Notes: a model not told the origin generated them from the sequence alone. A stretch of 64,000 bases of DNA from Palauibacter sp965207805 (GCA_965207805.1 OZ242312.1:1798001-1862000); one strand, 5' to 3'. Counted from the stretch's first letter, positions 42,266-51,754 are shown. Translations and numbers: made by a program.

Positions 42266-44253
42266 TGCGGACCTCCGGCGCCGCTGGGGGCTGCTGCGGG
42301 CGCCAGGCTGACGTGCGCCCGGCCGACTGCGGCCGGCCACGCGATTTCGACGAGTTCCCCCTGGTCGATTTCCTCGAAGCCACGTTCGGACCGGGCCAGC
42401 GTCCCGATCCGTGTGCGCGACTCGTGCGACTCGCCCCCGGACGCCCTGGCTTCGACCCTCATTGGGTGCGCGAGCGGCAGGCGGGTGACGACCCGGCTGT
42501 CCGCGGGAAGGCCGGCCGCGCTCCAGTCGAGCGTCGCTTCGATCCTGCCATCGCCGTGAATGTCGAGCGTCTTGTCGAGGCGGGGGAGACCCGGTTCGGA
42601 CTCGAGGCGGAGACGGATCCGGCCGGACTCGGCGCCGGGCTTGAGACCCGGCACGCCGGCGAGCCGGAACGGGTGGGGCCGCCAATCCACGATGACGGAC
42701 CATTCCCCCAAGTCCGGGCCGTTGGGCGGTGCGAGGGCGGCCTCCTGCAGCAGGGCCAGAGGGACGCGGTCCGGCGCGGGTGCGATCGGCGCTTCGGATT
42801 CGCGGTTGTGGACCGAGGCGATGCCATGGTTCCGGTTTCGCGCCCGAGGGGTCACGCTTCCGTCTCTCTCTCGCGTCACGCCGGATTCCGTTGGATCCCT
42901 GTGGTAGGCCTCGAGGCGGCGGGAGAGGACGTCGACGTAGTTCACGCCGTCCCGGAAGACCGTGAGAATCTCGGTCGCGCCGCCGCGTGCGGGGCTGATC
43001 ACGACGGAACTCCGGGCCGAATGGATCCAGATCTCGTCATGGCCGTCCAGGTCGAAGTCGAGAATCTCGCACGCGATGTCTTCTTCCTCGCGCAGCTGCT
43101 GTTCGGCGGCGGCGAGTTCGCGCCAGACCGCCCGGCGCAGGTGGGGAAGGTAGACCCCGCCGAACACGCCGTGCCAATACGCGTCGTTGCACTGCGCCCG
43201 CGCGATGGCACGGCGGGTCCGGGCGGCGTCTCCGCGATCCCGCGAGATCGCGGAGAGTCGGAGCGCCGTCTTGTGCATGCGATTCGACTCGGGGTATCGA
43301 CGCAGGAATCCCTTCCAGTGTCCGCCGCGGATCAGCGGATCGTCGCCTTCTCCGCCGGACGCCGTGACGACAAGCCGCTCCAGGCGCCGGGCGGCCGGAC
43401 GCGGGAGCGTCCATTCCTCCATCTCGCGGTATGCCCCTGCCGCGGGATAGATGAGCCCGCGGCTCGGTCCGGAGGCCGCCTCGCGGGTCGTGACCAACTC
43501 CAGTTCGCCCCGCCCGCGGCCCGCGTTCAGCGCCTCGAGGAACGCGTCCAGCCAGCCGCCGTACACCCAGTCGCGGGTGTCCGGCCAGCCACCGAATTTC
43601 TCGCCGTCGTCACCGAGAACGAGTTGACCGCGTCCCGCTCGGCGCCGGTCGGCGAAGAAGTCCACGATCTCCTCCACGGGCCGGAACGGGATCAGGTACC
43701 GAAGCCGTTCGTCGATCGGAAGGAGCCGGATCCGCTCACCGCCGCTCTCTGTCGTGAAGACGCCGTCCAGTTCCTCGCGCCCGAGTCCGCAGGCGAGGAA
43801 ATGACGGTCGTCGAGGAGCGTGTATTCGATGCCCGCGCGCGCCAGATCCGCGGCGAGATCGGGTTCCCATACGCGCTCCGTGAGCCAGAGGCCGGTGGTC
43901 TCGATCCCGAACCGGCCGCGAAGATCCGCCCGCATCCATTCGACCTGTTCCAGGCGGTCCACCGACGGGAGCGCCGCGAGGATGGGCTCGTAGCGTCCGG
44001 AGGCGAGGAGCTCGATGTGGCCGTGCGCCGCCCGCGTCCCGAGGTCGTCGAGGAAGTCGGGTGCATGGCGCTCGATCCAGTCGAGGAGGGGGCCGGAGAG
44101 GTGAAGCGAGACCGGGTAGGCCGCGTGCCGGTGGATCGCGTCGAGGAGCGGCCGGTACACCGCCGTCAGGTGATCTTCGAACACATGGTCGAAGTTCCCC
44201 ACCGGCTGATGGAGGTGAATCGCGAACGAAAAACGGAGCGGGTTCCGGCTCAC
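42262..44253 (-). CDS. GH57 4-alpha-glucanotransferase-like enzyme
   Basis: Glycoside hydrolase family 57 protein of 663 aa, close in size to the Thermococcus litoralis 4-alpha-glucanotransferase. GTG at 44253 overlaps the upstream GH57 stop (GTGA). Conserved regions are visible: HLHQPVGN (region 1), HGHIELLASG (region 2), nucleophile Glu126 in GLWLTERVWEP (region 3) and the acid Asp215/216 in VLGDDGEKFGG (region 4). The C-terminal half has the two beta-rich domains (DUF1925/DUF1926 type) of this subfamily, with MHKTALRLS and AQCNDAYWHGVFGGVYLPHLR. It would transfer maltooligosaccharides between glucan chains in the cytoplasm. It is part of the glgA-GH57-GH57 series. Confidence 0.88.
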   Translation of the reverse strand: MSRNPLRFSFAIHLHQPVGNFDHVFEDHLTAVYRPLLDAIHRHAAYPVSLHLSGPLLDWIERHAPDFLDDLGTRAAHGHIELLASGRYEPILAALPSVDRLEQVEWMRADLRGRFGIETTGLWLTERVWEPDLAADLARAGIEYTLLDDRHFLACGLGREELDGVFTTESGGERIRLLPIDERLRYLIPFRPVEEIVDFFADRRRAGRGQLVLGDDGEKFGGWPDTRDWVYGGWLDAFLEALNAGRGRGELELVTTREAASGPSRGLIYPAAGAYREMEEWTLPRPAARRLERLVVTASGGEGDDPLIRGGHWKGFLRRYPESNRMHKTALRLSAISRDRGDAARTRRAIARAQCNDAYWHGVFGGVYLPHLRRAVWRELAAAEQQLREEEDIACEILDFDLDGHDEIWIHSARSSVVISPARGGATEILTVFRDGVNYVDVLSRRLEAYHRDPTESGVTRERDGSVTPRARNRNHGIASVHNRESEAPIAPAPDRVPLALLQEAALAPPNGPDLGEWSVIVDWRPHPFRLAGVPGLKPGAESGRIRLRLESEPGLPRLDKTLDIHGDGRIEATLDWSAAGLPADSRVVTRLPLAHPMRVEARASGGESHESRTRIGTLARSERGFEEIDQGELVEIAWPAAVGRAHVSLAPAAAPSGAGGPQ

Positions 44254-45674
44254 GCGTCTGCTCGGGCGGGGGCGTCGGCGCTCGATTTGAACTCGCGCTC
44301 GTAAGCGATCGCCGCGTTCCCGAGGTCGGCGTCGTTCGCCGGCGCCTTCGCGAGGTCCGCGACGAAGGCGGTCTCCAGCGCCCCTGCGCGCTCCGGTGCG
44401 AGCCGGCGCAGGCGGTCGAGCGCGTGCGCGGCGTAACCGAGCACCTGCGTGGCCTCGATCCCCGCCACATCGTCGAAGAACCAGGCACACGAGGTGAACA
44501 TCGCGGCCCGATCGCGGGCGAGTTCGAGGAGGGACAGCGCTTCGTCCCGGTGTTCCCCGCGGTCGGTCCCTCCGGCGACTCGGGCCGCGAAATCCTCCAG
44601 CCCCGAGGGGTCGCCGAGGACGTCTCCCAGGGCCGCCAGCGCCTGCCGGGGTTCCGACAGCCGCCCCGGCGCGAGGAGCGCGAAAGCCTCGTCGAGTCCG
44701 GCGGCAAGCGCCTCGAGCGCCTCCCGAAGCGGCCTCCGCCAGTGCTGCCGCGAATCGAGGTGAGGCGCCATCCGGCACCCGCACTCGGAGCGCCAGCGCT
44801 CCACTCCATGGGCGCAACTCCAGGAAGTCGGCTCCTCCAGGGTCACGAACGGCACGTCACCGGCGGCGGCAAGCGCCGAGGCGAAGTTCCCGATCTTCAC
44901 TTCTCCGCTGCCGCGAGCGCGGGCGATGACCTGCATGAGCGCGCGGTCGGCGCCCCCGTGGTGGTGTCCGAACGTCTCGCCATCCGTTGCCAGCGCCACG
45001 AAGGGAGCCCCGTGGCCCGCGGCCGCCCGCAGCGCCTCGAACCACGCGTCACGGCCGTCGAGCAGAGCCCCGAACGCCACGCCATGCGAGAGGTCGCCGT
45101 CGTAGATGAAGACCGCAATGTCGCGGTCCCCGCCGAGGCGGACCCGCCCCACGCCGCTGCCCGGGACATCCGCGACCTGGTGCGGGGCCAGGATCGTGAA
45201 GGCCACGCCCTCCGCCGCCAGGACCTCGAGCGAGGCGATGTCGACGGCCGTCTCTGGGAGCCACATGCCCTCGGCGCGCCGCCCGAAGCGCCGCTCGAAG
45301 TCCCGCAGCCCCCAGCGCACCTCCGTCTCCTTCTCGCGGCGGGAGGCGAGCGGCAGGATGATGTGGTGGTAGGGCTGCGCGACCGCGTTGCCGTGCCCCA
45401 GCCGCTCGCGGCTCGCCCGGTCCCCGCGGACGAAGCTCTCGTGGACGTCCGGGCGCTCCCCTTCGAGCCAGCGCGCGAGCGTCGGGCCGAGGTCGAAGCT
45501 CAACCAGTCGAACGCCCCCGCGCCCGCCAGAGGTTCGTAGCATTCCGCGGCGATCCGTTCGTTCCAGTTCTCGAACGGGGCCGCGCTCGGCTCGCGACGG
45601 AGCCGGTCCGTCCACGGGTCCTCCCGCGGCGGCTGGTAGAAATGGCCGTGAAGGACAACCGTGGCGCGATCCAA
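44250..45674 (-). CDS. GH57 glycosidase with DUF3536-like C-terminus
   Basis: Protein of about 474 aa. No ATG or GTG fits, so the start is taken as TTG at 45674 just before VLHGHFYQPP (region 1). A CTG overlapping the glgA stop (45692) is the other option. Further conserved regions: AQPYHHIILPLA, Glu141 in GMWLPETAVD as the probable nucleophile and the acid in ATDGETFGHHH. The C-terminal part (TSWSCAHGVERWRSECGC) matches the DUF3536 type. It likely acts on alpha-glucan with glgA and the second GH57. The protein is shorter than many relatives of this type, but ends cleanly at the GTGA junction with the next gene. Confidence 0.82.
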   Translation of the reverse strand: MDRATVVLHGHFYQPPREDPWTDRLRREPSAAPFENWNERIAAECYEPLAGAGAFDWLSFDLGPTLARWLEGERPDVHESFVRGDRASRERLGHGNAVAQPYHHIILPLASRREKETEVRWGLRDFERRFGRRAEGMWLPETAVDIASLEVLAAEGVAFTILAPHQVADVPGSGVGRVRLGGDRDIAVFIYDGDLSHGVAFGALLDGRDAWFEALRAAAGHGAPFVALATDGETFGHHHGGADRALMQVIARARGSGEVKIGNFASALAAAGDVPFVTLEEPTSWSCAHGVERWRSECGCRMAPHLDSRQHWRRPLREALEALAAGLDEAFALLAPGRLSEPRQALAALGDVLGDPSGLEDFAARVAGGTDRGEHRDEALSLLELARDRAAMFTSCAWFFDDVAGIEATQVLGYAAHALDRLRRLAPERAGALETAFVADLAKAPANDADLGNAAIAYEREFKSSADAPARADA

Positions 45675-45688
45675 GGCCGAAGAGCGGT

Positions 45689-47209
45689 TCAGTCGCTCGG
45701 AGCGTGCGCGGCGAGCGCCCGCCGATACACGTCCAGATAGCGGCCCGCACTGGTCGCCCAGCCGAAATCGCGGGTCATCGCCTGGACCGCGTGCTCGTTC
45801 CATGCCTCCGGACTCCCCGCATACAGCGTGGCGGCCCGCCCGAGCGCGACCTCGAGGTCTTCCGACGTGTACCCGTCGAAAAGGAAGCCCGTGACCTGAT
45901 CCTCGATCGTGTCGGCCAGCCCCCCGACGCGCCGGGCGACCGGGAGCACGCCGTAAAGCTGCGCCCGCATTTGCGTGAGGCCGCAGGGTTCGTAGAGCGA
46001 CGGCATCAGGAGAAGGTCGATTCCCGCCAGGAGCCGGTGCTCCTTGGGTTCCGAGAACTCGGTGTCCACGGCGATGCGGTCGGGATGTCGCCCGGCCAAC
46101 TCGCGCAGCGCCGTTTCGTACCGTTCCTCTCCCTGGCCGAGAAAAATGAACTGCCCTTCGGCCCGCTCCAGCGGCCCGCCGTCGATGAGGAGGTCCAGCC
46201 CCTTCTGCCCGACGAGCCGCGCGGTCATCCCGTACAGCGGTTCGCGCGGCGCTTCGGTCAGCGAGTACTCCTGTTGCAGCGCCCGCTTGCACACGGCTTT
46301 CCCGGCCAGGTCCGTGCTCGAGAACGTCGCGGCGATCTCATCGTCCGTCTCGGGATTCCAGACTTCCAGGTCGACTCCGTTCAGGATTCCGATGAAACGG
46401 TCGCCCATCTCGATGAACGAGCCGTGGAGCCCGAACCCGCCGGTGGCGGTGCGAAGCTCGTGCGCATGCGTGGGACTCACGGTGGTCGCGTAGTCCGCGA
46501 ATACGAGACCCCCCTTGAGCAGGTTCACGTGGCCGTAGAACTCCATGAGCCGCCAGTGAAACAGTTCGCGCGGAAGCCCGATCTCCTCGAGTACTTCAGG
46601 CCCCTGCAGTCCCTGGTAGCCGGCGTTGTGAATGGAAAGGACCGCCGCCATGCGGTCGTGCGCCTCGCGTCCCGCGAACCGCGTTCGCAGGAAGACGGGG
46701 GCGAGGGCCGCATGCCAGTCGTGCGCGTGGACGACGACCGGCACGTTGGCGAGTTCCGGCAGAATCCGGAGCGCCGCGAGATTGTAGAGGGCGAAGCGCA
46801 ACGGGTTGTCCCCGTAGTCGGACCCGCCTTCCCCGTAGATCCCGTCCCGGTCGAAGCACCCGGGATGATCGACGAAGAGCACGCGCGGATTCCGGCGCGG
46901 GCCGGGATGCTGGAGAATCCGGACTTCCTCCACGCGACGCCCCACGCGCACCTGGAAGCTGTCCGCAATCGGCTCCAGGTCGGGAAAGGCCTCGCGCACC
47001 GATCGGTAGAGCGGCATGAAGACCGTGACAGGGGTGCCCTGGGCGGCCTGGAAGGTCGCGATGCCGCGCACCGCCTCCGCGAGGCCGCCGGTGCGGGCGT
47101 ACGGCCAGTACTCGGCGACGAGATGCACGACGGCAAGTTCCTCCGGGGGCTTGATCCCGTCCGGCGGTCGTGTCGGCGCTGGCTTGGCGATTGCAGGCAT
47201 GCGGCTCAT
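45689..47209 (-). CDS. glgA: glycogen/starch synthase (GT5)
   Basis: Glucosyltransferase of 506 aa that extends alpha-1,4-glucan from nucleotide-glucose. ATG at 47209. The N-terminal GT-B domain has YWPYARTGGLAEAV, where the nucleotide-sugar-binding K-x-G-G-L motif reads R39-T-G-G-L. Other family motifs are VVHAHDWHAALAP, ILNGVDLEVWNPETD, TARLVGQKGLDLL, and LLMPSLYEPCGLTQMRA near the C-terminus. It heads a minus-strand series that continues through two GH57 enzymes and is divergent from glgB, so a complete alpha-glucan synthesis and remodelling set is clustered here. Confidence 0.92.
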   Translation of the reverse strand: MSRMPAIAKPAPTRPPDGIKPPEELAVVHLVAEYWPYARTGGLAEAVRGIATFQAAQGTPVTVFMPLYRSVREAFPDLEPIADSFQVRVGRRVEEVRILQHPGPRRNPRVLFVDHPGCFDRDGIYGEGGSDYGDNPLRFALYNLAALRILPELANVPVVVHAHDWHAALAPVFLRTRFAGREAHDRMAAVLSIHNAGYQGLQGPEVLEEIGLPRELFHWRLMEFYGHVNLLKGGLVFADYATTVSPTHAHELRTATGGFGLHGSFIEMGDRFIGILNGVDLEVWNPETDDEIAATFSSTDLAGKAVCKRALQQEYSLTEAPREPLYGMTARLVGQKGLDLLIDGGPLERAEGQFIFLGQGEERYETALRELAGRHPDRIAVDTEFSEPKEHRLLAGIDLLLMPSLYEPCGLTQMRAQLYGVLPVARRVGGLADTIEDQVTGFLFDGYTSEDLEVALGRAATLYAGSPEAWNEHAVQAMTRDFGWATSAGRYLDVYRRALAAHAPSD

Positions 47210-47290
47210 ACTTCGTCGCGAGGTGGCGAACGGTGTGGCTGCAAGGGACCGCGCCCGGTCCGGGAGGGACACGCAGCGCAGAGGTGGCAG

Positions 47291-49291
47291 ATCGAACACA
47301 AAAAAACTAGCGGCCCGCCCGGACCTCTCCAAACCCCGGGGCGCGATCCTTCGTTCCCGCTGAACGCTTCCGACTTCGAGGCGTTCCGCGCGGGACGGGA
47401 GTTCGCGCTCCACGGCCTCCTCGGTGCGCACCCGTGCGAGCGCGGCGGGGACGTGGGTACGCGGTTTGCCGTATGGGCTCCGCGCGCCCGCGGCGTCAGC
47501 GTCGTGGGCTCGTTCAACGCGTGGGACGGAGAGACGCATCCCATGTCCCCGGTGGGCGACGCCGGCGTGTGGGAACGATTCCTCCCCGGCGTCGGTCCTG
47601 GAGACCTGTACAAGTTTCGGGTGCGTTCCGGGGCGGATGGCGCGCCGGGGGGACTCTCCCACGCGGTGGACAAGGCCGATCCGCTCGGCCGCTCCGCCGA
47701 AGTCAGGCCTGGCACCGCGTCGCGCGTCGTGTCGGTCGCTCCGCATGACTGGACGGATGCGGCGTGGGTCGAGACTCGCCCGGCACGGGCGGCTCCCGAC
47801 GTTCCCATCTCCATCTACGAAGTCCATCCCGGTTCCTGGCGCCGGAACGCGGACGGCTCGTGGCTGGGGTATCGCGCGCTCGCCCGGGAGCTGCTGCCCT
47901 ATGCCGCCGACCTGGGGTTCACGCACGTTGAACTCCTCCCCGTCATGGAGCATCCGTATGACGGAAGCTGGGGGTATCAGACGGTCGGGTACTTCGCCCC
48001 GACTTCCCGCTATGGGTCTCCGGAAGACTTCGCGCATTTCGTGGATGAGGCGCATCGCCTGGGGCTGGGCGTCGTGCTCGACTGGGTGCCGGGCCACTTC
48101 GGCCCCGACCTCCACGGCCTGCGGACGTTCGACGGCGCGCCCCTCTACGAGATGGGGGAGGAATCGCGGGCCGTCCATCCGGACTGGGGCACGCTCGCCT
48201 TCGACTTCGGCCGGTCGGAGGTCGTCTCCTTCCTCCTCTCGAGCGCGCGCTACTGGATCGAGCACTACCACGTGGACGGGCTGCGCGTCGATGCCGTGGC
48301 GTCGATGCTCCACCTCGACTATTCCCGTGACGAGGGAGAGTGGGAGCCGAACGAACTCGGGGGACGGGAGAACCTCGGCGCGATCGCCTTCCTCAAGGGG
48401 CTTTCGGAGATGGTCCACGGTGACTTTCCGGGCGTCCTCCTGTTCGCGGAGGAGAGCAGCGCGTGGCCCGGCGTGACGACGCCCGTGGCTGAGGGCGGGC
48501 TCGGCTTCGACTTCAAGTGGAACATGGGGTGGATGAACGACACACTCCGGGTACTGGCCGCTCCGCCCGAGCGGCGGCCGCACCTGCACCGGCGCCTCAC
48601 GTTCTCGCTTCACTACGCGCACACGGAGATGCATCTTCTTCCCCTATCGCATGATGAAGTCGTTCACCTCAAGCGTTCTCTCGTAGATAAGATGCCGGGG
48701 ACGGACGACGAGAAGTTCGCCGGCCTCCGCTTGCTCCTCGGCTACATGTGGACGCACCCCGGGGCCAAGCTCCTCTTCATGGGAGGGGAGACCGGGGAGC
48801 GGCGGGAATGGGACGAGGACGGTGCGCTGGACTGGAGTCTGCTGGAGGCGTCATCGAATCCGGCGCACCGGGCGCACCGCGGGCTCCGGCGCTGGGTGCG
48901 GGCGCTGAACCGTCTCTACGCGAGCGAACCCGCGCTGCACGCCCTGGACCACTCGCCGGAGGGGTTCGAGTGGCTGGACGTGCACGACGCGCGACGCAGC
49001 GTGCTCAGCTACGTCCGTTGGCGGCCGGAGTGGGAGGGGTCCGCCGTCGTCGTGGCGAATTTCTCCGCCACCGCGTGGCCGCGGTATCGGATCGCCCTTC
49101 CCGAGGCCGGGCCGTACCGCGTCCTGCTCGACGGCGGCAACCCGGAGTTCGGGGGGAGCGGGCGCGCCGCGATTCCCGGCCGCGCGGAGGAGGTTCCCCA
49201 CCACGGCCGTCCCGCCTCCATCACGGTCGATCTCCCCCCGCTGGGTTTCCTCGTGCTCACGCGCTCGGAAGCCGCGGAGGAAGGGGACTAG
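47291..49291 (+). CDS. glgB: 1,4-alpha-glucan branching enzyme (GH13); start codon uncertain
   Basis: Branching enzyme with an N-terminal CBM48-like domain (ALHGLLGAHPCERGG, FAVWAPRARGVSVVGSFN) and a GH13 barrel. Catalytic residues are visible: nucleophile Asp in DGLRVDAVASMLHLDY, acid Glu in LLFAEESSAWPG and LPLSHDEVVHLK. The frame has no ATG, GTG or TTG close upstream of the conserved N-terminus (about 47355). The start given, ATC at 47291, has AGAGGTGG before it. Alternatively a GTG at 47284 would enter the frame if the A7 run at 47300-47306 were A6. The stop lies 1 bp from that of the convergent ATP-grasp gene. Confidence 0.88.
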   Translation: MEHKKTSGPPGPLQTPGRDPSFPLNASDFEAFRAGREFALHGLLGAHPCERGGDVGTRFAVWAPRARGVSVVGSFNAWDGETHPMSPVGDAGVWERFLPGVGPGDLYKFRVRSGADGAPGGLSHAVDKADPLGRSAEVRPGTASRVVSVAPHDWTDAAWVETRPARAAPDVPISIYEVHPGSWRRNADGSWLGYRALARELLPYAADLGFTHVELLPVMEHPYDGSWGYQTVGYFAPTSRYGSPEDFAHFVDEAHRLGLGVVLDWVPGHFGPDLHGLRTFDGAPLYEMGEESRAVHPDWGTLAFDFGRSEVVSFLLSSARYWIEHYHVDGLRVDAVASMLHLDYSRDEGEWEPNELGGRENLGAIAFLKGLSEMVHGDFPGVLLFAEESSAWPGVTTPVAEGGLGFDFKWNMGWMNDTLRVLAAPPERRPHLHRRLTFSLHYAHTEMHLLPLSHDEVVHLKRSLVDKMPGTDDEKFAGLRLLLGYMWTHPGAKLLFMGGETGERREWDEDGALDWSLLEASSNPAHRAHRGLRRWVRALNRLYASEPALHALDHSPEGFEWLDVHDARRSVLSYVRWRPEWEGSAVVVANFSATAWPRYRIALPEAGPYRVLLDGGNPEFGGSGRAAIPGRAEEVPHHGRPASITVDLPPLGFLVLTRSEAAEEGD

Positions 49292-49292
49292 T

Positions 49293-50510
49293 CTAGGCCG
49301 CGTAGAGTTGCAGCCGGGTCGCGAACTCGCCGGCGATCGTCTCCAGCGCCTCGAGGTCCGGGTGTCGGAGGAAGATCATCCCGTCGGAAACGAGCGTGGC
49401 CTGCCAGTTCCGCCGGGGCGACCCGACGGGGAGCAGATCCAGGCTGCACACGCGCTCGCCGTACTCCTGGAGCAGCGGGCCGAGTCCCTCGATGCGCTGG
49501 ATCCGGCCCTGTCCGCGCGCCCGCTTGACGATCCAGCAGGCGTTGTACTTCCGTTCCACCGGCTGTGACCACGTCGCGTGCACGACGCCTTCGGCCCACC
49601 CGCGATAGGTGTCGATATCGCTCGCGAAGTTGATGAGGTCGACCGTCCGCACGCCGGGAGGCCTCGCGGCGATTTCGCCGAACACGGCCTCTCCGTCCGC
49701 CGTCCGGTACCACTCCATGTGCGTGTAGCCCGTCTCGAATCCGAGCGCGGCGAGCACGGCGAACCCCATCTCGCGTCCGGGGGCGAGGTCGTCCGCCTCC
49801 ACGTCCCGCAGCGCATACGTGATGGGGCTGAGCCACTCGTGCGTCTTCGACTCGAGCGCGCGGGGCCAGTAGCGGCAAATGTTGTGGTGCGCGACGACGC
49901 CTCCGACCGTGACCGTGTCGAAGGTCATGTCCTCGCCCTCGATGAACTCCTCGACCGTGACCTGGGGGACGTGCCGAAGGGCGGGGAGGATCCGCTCCAG
50001 GTCCCGCGCCGAATCGACCCGGTGGGTGTCGGCGGAACCGGCGCCGGCGACGGGCTTCACGATGAGCGGGAAGCCCACGCGCTCCGCGACCTCGCGGCAC
50101 TCGGCGCTGCTCGTGGCCCTCCCGTGACGCGGCGTCCGGATCCCGGCGCCGTCGAGGACGTCCTTCATCACTTCCTTGTCGCGGAAGGGGAGCGTCTGCT
50201 CGACGGTCGGCCCCGGCAGCTCCAGCATCTCCCGCAGCCGCGCCGCGAGGATCATGAAGGGTTCCCACAGACACTCCACGCGGTCGATCCGGGTTCTCGC
50301 GGCGAGCGCGGCGACCTGCCGCATCACGTCCGCCTCATCCGCAAGCGATCTGACCTGCAGATGGTTGGACACGCTCGTCCGCGCGACCTCGGGCAGCGCG
50401 GCCGCCGGCTGATCGGCGAGGCCGATGACCGTCGCGCCCACTTCCGCGAGCCCGCGCGTGAAATACGTCATCTCGGCCGGGTAGCCCGGCGAAATCATCA
50501 ATACGTTCAT
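49293..50510 (-). CDS. ATP-grasp carboxylate-amine ligase-like enzyme (A)
   Basis: ATP-grasp protein of 405 aa expected to activate a carboxylate as acyl phosphate and couple it to an amine. ATG at 50510. An N-terminal Rossmann-like domain (MNVLMISPGYPAEMTYF) is followed by the ATP-grasp fold: EQTLPFRDKEVMKDVL, GFPLIVKPVAGAGSADT (ATP-binding loop), VTVEEFIEGEDMTFDTVTVGG, and the metal-binding FGEIAARPPGVRT. It is about as similar to ligases B and C as they are to each other. It lies 20 bp downstream of ligase B on the same strand, so the two are co-transcribed and divergent from the main cluster. Substrates unknown. Confidence 0.85.
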   Translation of the reverse strand: MNVLMISPGYPAEMTYFTRGLAEVGATVIGLADQPAAALPEVARTSVSNHLQVRSLADEADVMRQVAALAARTRIDRVECLWEPFMILAARLREMLELPGPTVEQTLPFRDKEVMKDVLDGAGIRTPRHGRATSSAECREVAERVGFPLIVKPVAGAGSADTHRVDSARDLERILPALRHVPQVTVEEFIEGEDMTFDTVTVGGVVAHHNICRYWPRALESKTHEWLSPITYALRDVEADDLAPGREMGFAVLAALGFETGYTHMEWYRTADGEAVFGEIAARPPGVRTVDLINFASDIDTYRGWAEGVVHATWSQPVERKYNACWIVKRARGQGRIQRIEGLGPLLQEYGERVCSLDLLPVGSPRRNWQATLVSDGMIFLRHPDLEALETIAGEFATRLQLYAA

Positions 50511-50530
50511 GGTTCCGTTGAGTTGTTCCG

Positions 50531-51754
50531 TTACGTGGCGAGTTCCACCCGTACGCGGGTGATGATCCGCCCCAGCGCCTCCTCGACGACCTCGGTGCGC
50601 GGGTGGCGGACGATGATGTAGCCCTCTCCCTCGTAGGACGCGCTCTGCGCCTGTCCCGCGCGGGGGAGGCGCCACTCCACGCAGAGCGGCCCAAGGTCTT
50701 TCGCGATCTCCTCGATGCCGGCCACCCGTCGCACGGAGCCCCGGCCCTGTCCCCGGAGGTAGGCCGCGCCGGCCGCGTAGGGGCGGGGCGGAGGATCGAA
50801 TTCGTCGAAGACCAGGAGGTGGGCCCAGGCCCGGTAGAGGTCGAAGTCGTGCGCCTGCGAGATCAGCGTGACGAACTGGGCGCCCGGCGGTCGGGCCCCG
50901 ACTTCGGAGATCGCCACCGAGCCGTCGGGCCGCCGGAACCACTCCATGTGGCTCAGCCCCGTCTCCATCCCGAGCGCATCGAGCGCCGGTCCGGCGACGC
51001 GCCGGATCTCCGCGTACCGGGGCGAATCGACTTCCCGCGGAAGGAGGACACACCACTGGATCCACGGCTCGCGCAGCACCTCGAGCGGCGAAGGCAGGTA
51101 GTGGTTGATCGAATGCCAGACGAGGCGGCCGCCGATCGAGACCGCGTCGAAGGAATGCTCTTCGCCCACGACGAACTCCTCGACGAGCGTCGGCCGTTCG
51201 GCGCTCGGCCGCGACATCGCGATCGCCGCGCGCAACTGCTCCGCCGTTTCGACGCGGAACGTGCCGCGGGCGCCGGAACCGGCCGGCGGCTTCACGATCA
51301 GCGGGAAGCCCGTCGCATCCGAGAAGGCCCTCGCCTCGTCACCGTCGCGGACCAGCGCATGCCGGGCGCAGGGCAGGCCATGCGCTCGGAGCACGTCCTT
51401 CATGCGGGACTTGTCGCGGAAGTTGTTCGCGGCTCCCGCGCCCATCCCCGGGATGCCGAGCGCATGACGCAGTTCTCCGAGCGGCACCTGAAGCTCCTCG
51501 AGCGCGCCCAGCAGACGGTCGATCCCCCCGAGTTCGGCGGAGAGTCTCCGCAGCCCGACGTGGATGCCCTCCGCCGACAGCGCGTCCTCGACCCGGACGT
51601 GCGCCGCGAGGCTCCGCCGCAGGGAGGCGGGCGTTCGCTCGAGCGGTTCCTGCGTCACGACCCCGAGGCGCACGCCGGCGAGCCCCGCGGCGGCCTCCAG
51701 AAAACGCAGCGTGGTAGGGAGATAGAACGGGGCGACGAATGCGACGTTGGGCAT
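50531..51754 (-). CDS. ATP-grasp carboxylate-amine ligase-like enzyme (B)
   Basis: ATP-grasp protein of 407 aa; ATG at 51754. The N-terminal domain starts MPNVAFVAPFYLPTTLRFLEAA. ATP-grasp motifs are NNFRDKSRMKDVLRAHGL, GFPLIVKPPAGSGARGTFR, PTLVEEFVVGEEHSFDAVSIGG and metal-binding ISEVGARPPGAQ. The C-terminal tail has RGQGRGSVRRVAGIEEIA, like ligase A. The gene is first of the divergent pair and shares a 124-bp intergenic region with ligase C. The substrates cannot be read from the sequence. The repeated shape of A, B and C suggests triplication with a different specificity for each step. Confidence 0.85.
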   Translation of the reverse strand: MPNVAFVAPFYLPTTLRFLEAAAGLAGVRLGVVTQEPLERTPASLRRSLAAHVRVEDALSAEGIHVGLRRLSAELGGIDRLLGALEELQVPLGELRHALGIPGMGAGAANNFRDKSRMKDVLRAHGLPCARHALVRDGDEARAFSDATGFPLIVKPPAGSGARGTFRVETAEQLRAAIAMSRPSAERPTLVEEFVVGEEHSFDAVSIGGRLVWHSINHYLPSPLEVLREPWIQWCVLLPREVDSPRYAEIRRVAGPALDALGMETGLSHMEWFRRPDGSVAISEVGARPPGAQFVTLISQAHDFDLYRAWAHLLVFDEFDPPPRPYAAGAAYLRGQGRGSVRRVAGIEEIAKDLGPLCVEWRLPRAGQAQSASYEGEGYIIVRHPRTEVVEEALGRIITRVRVELAT

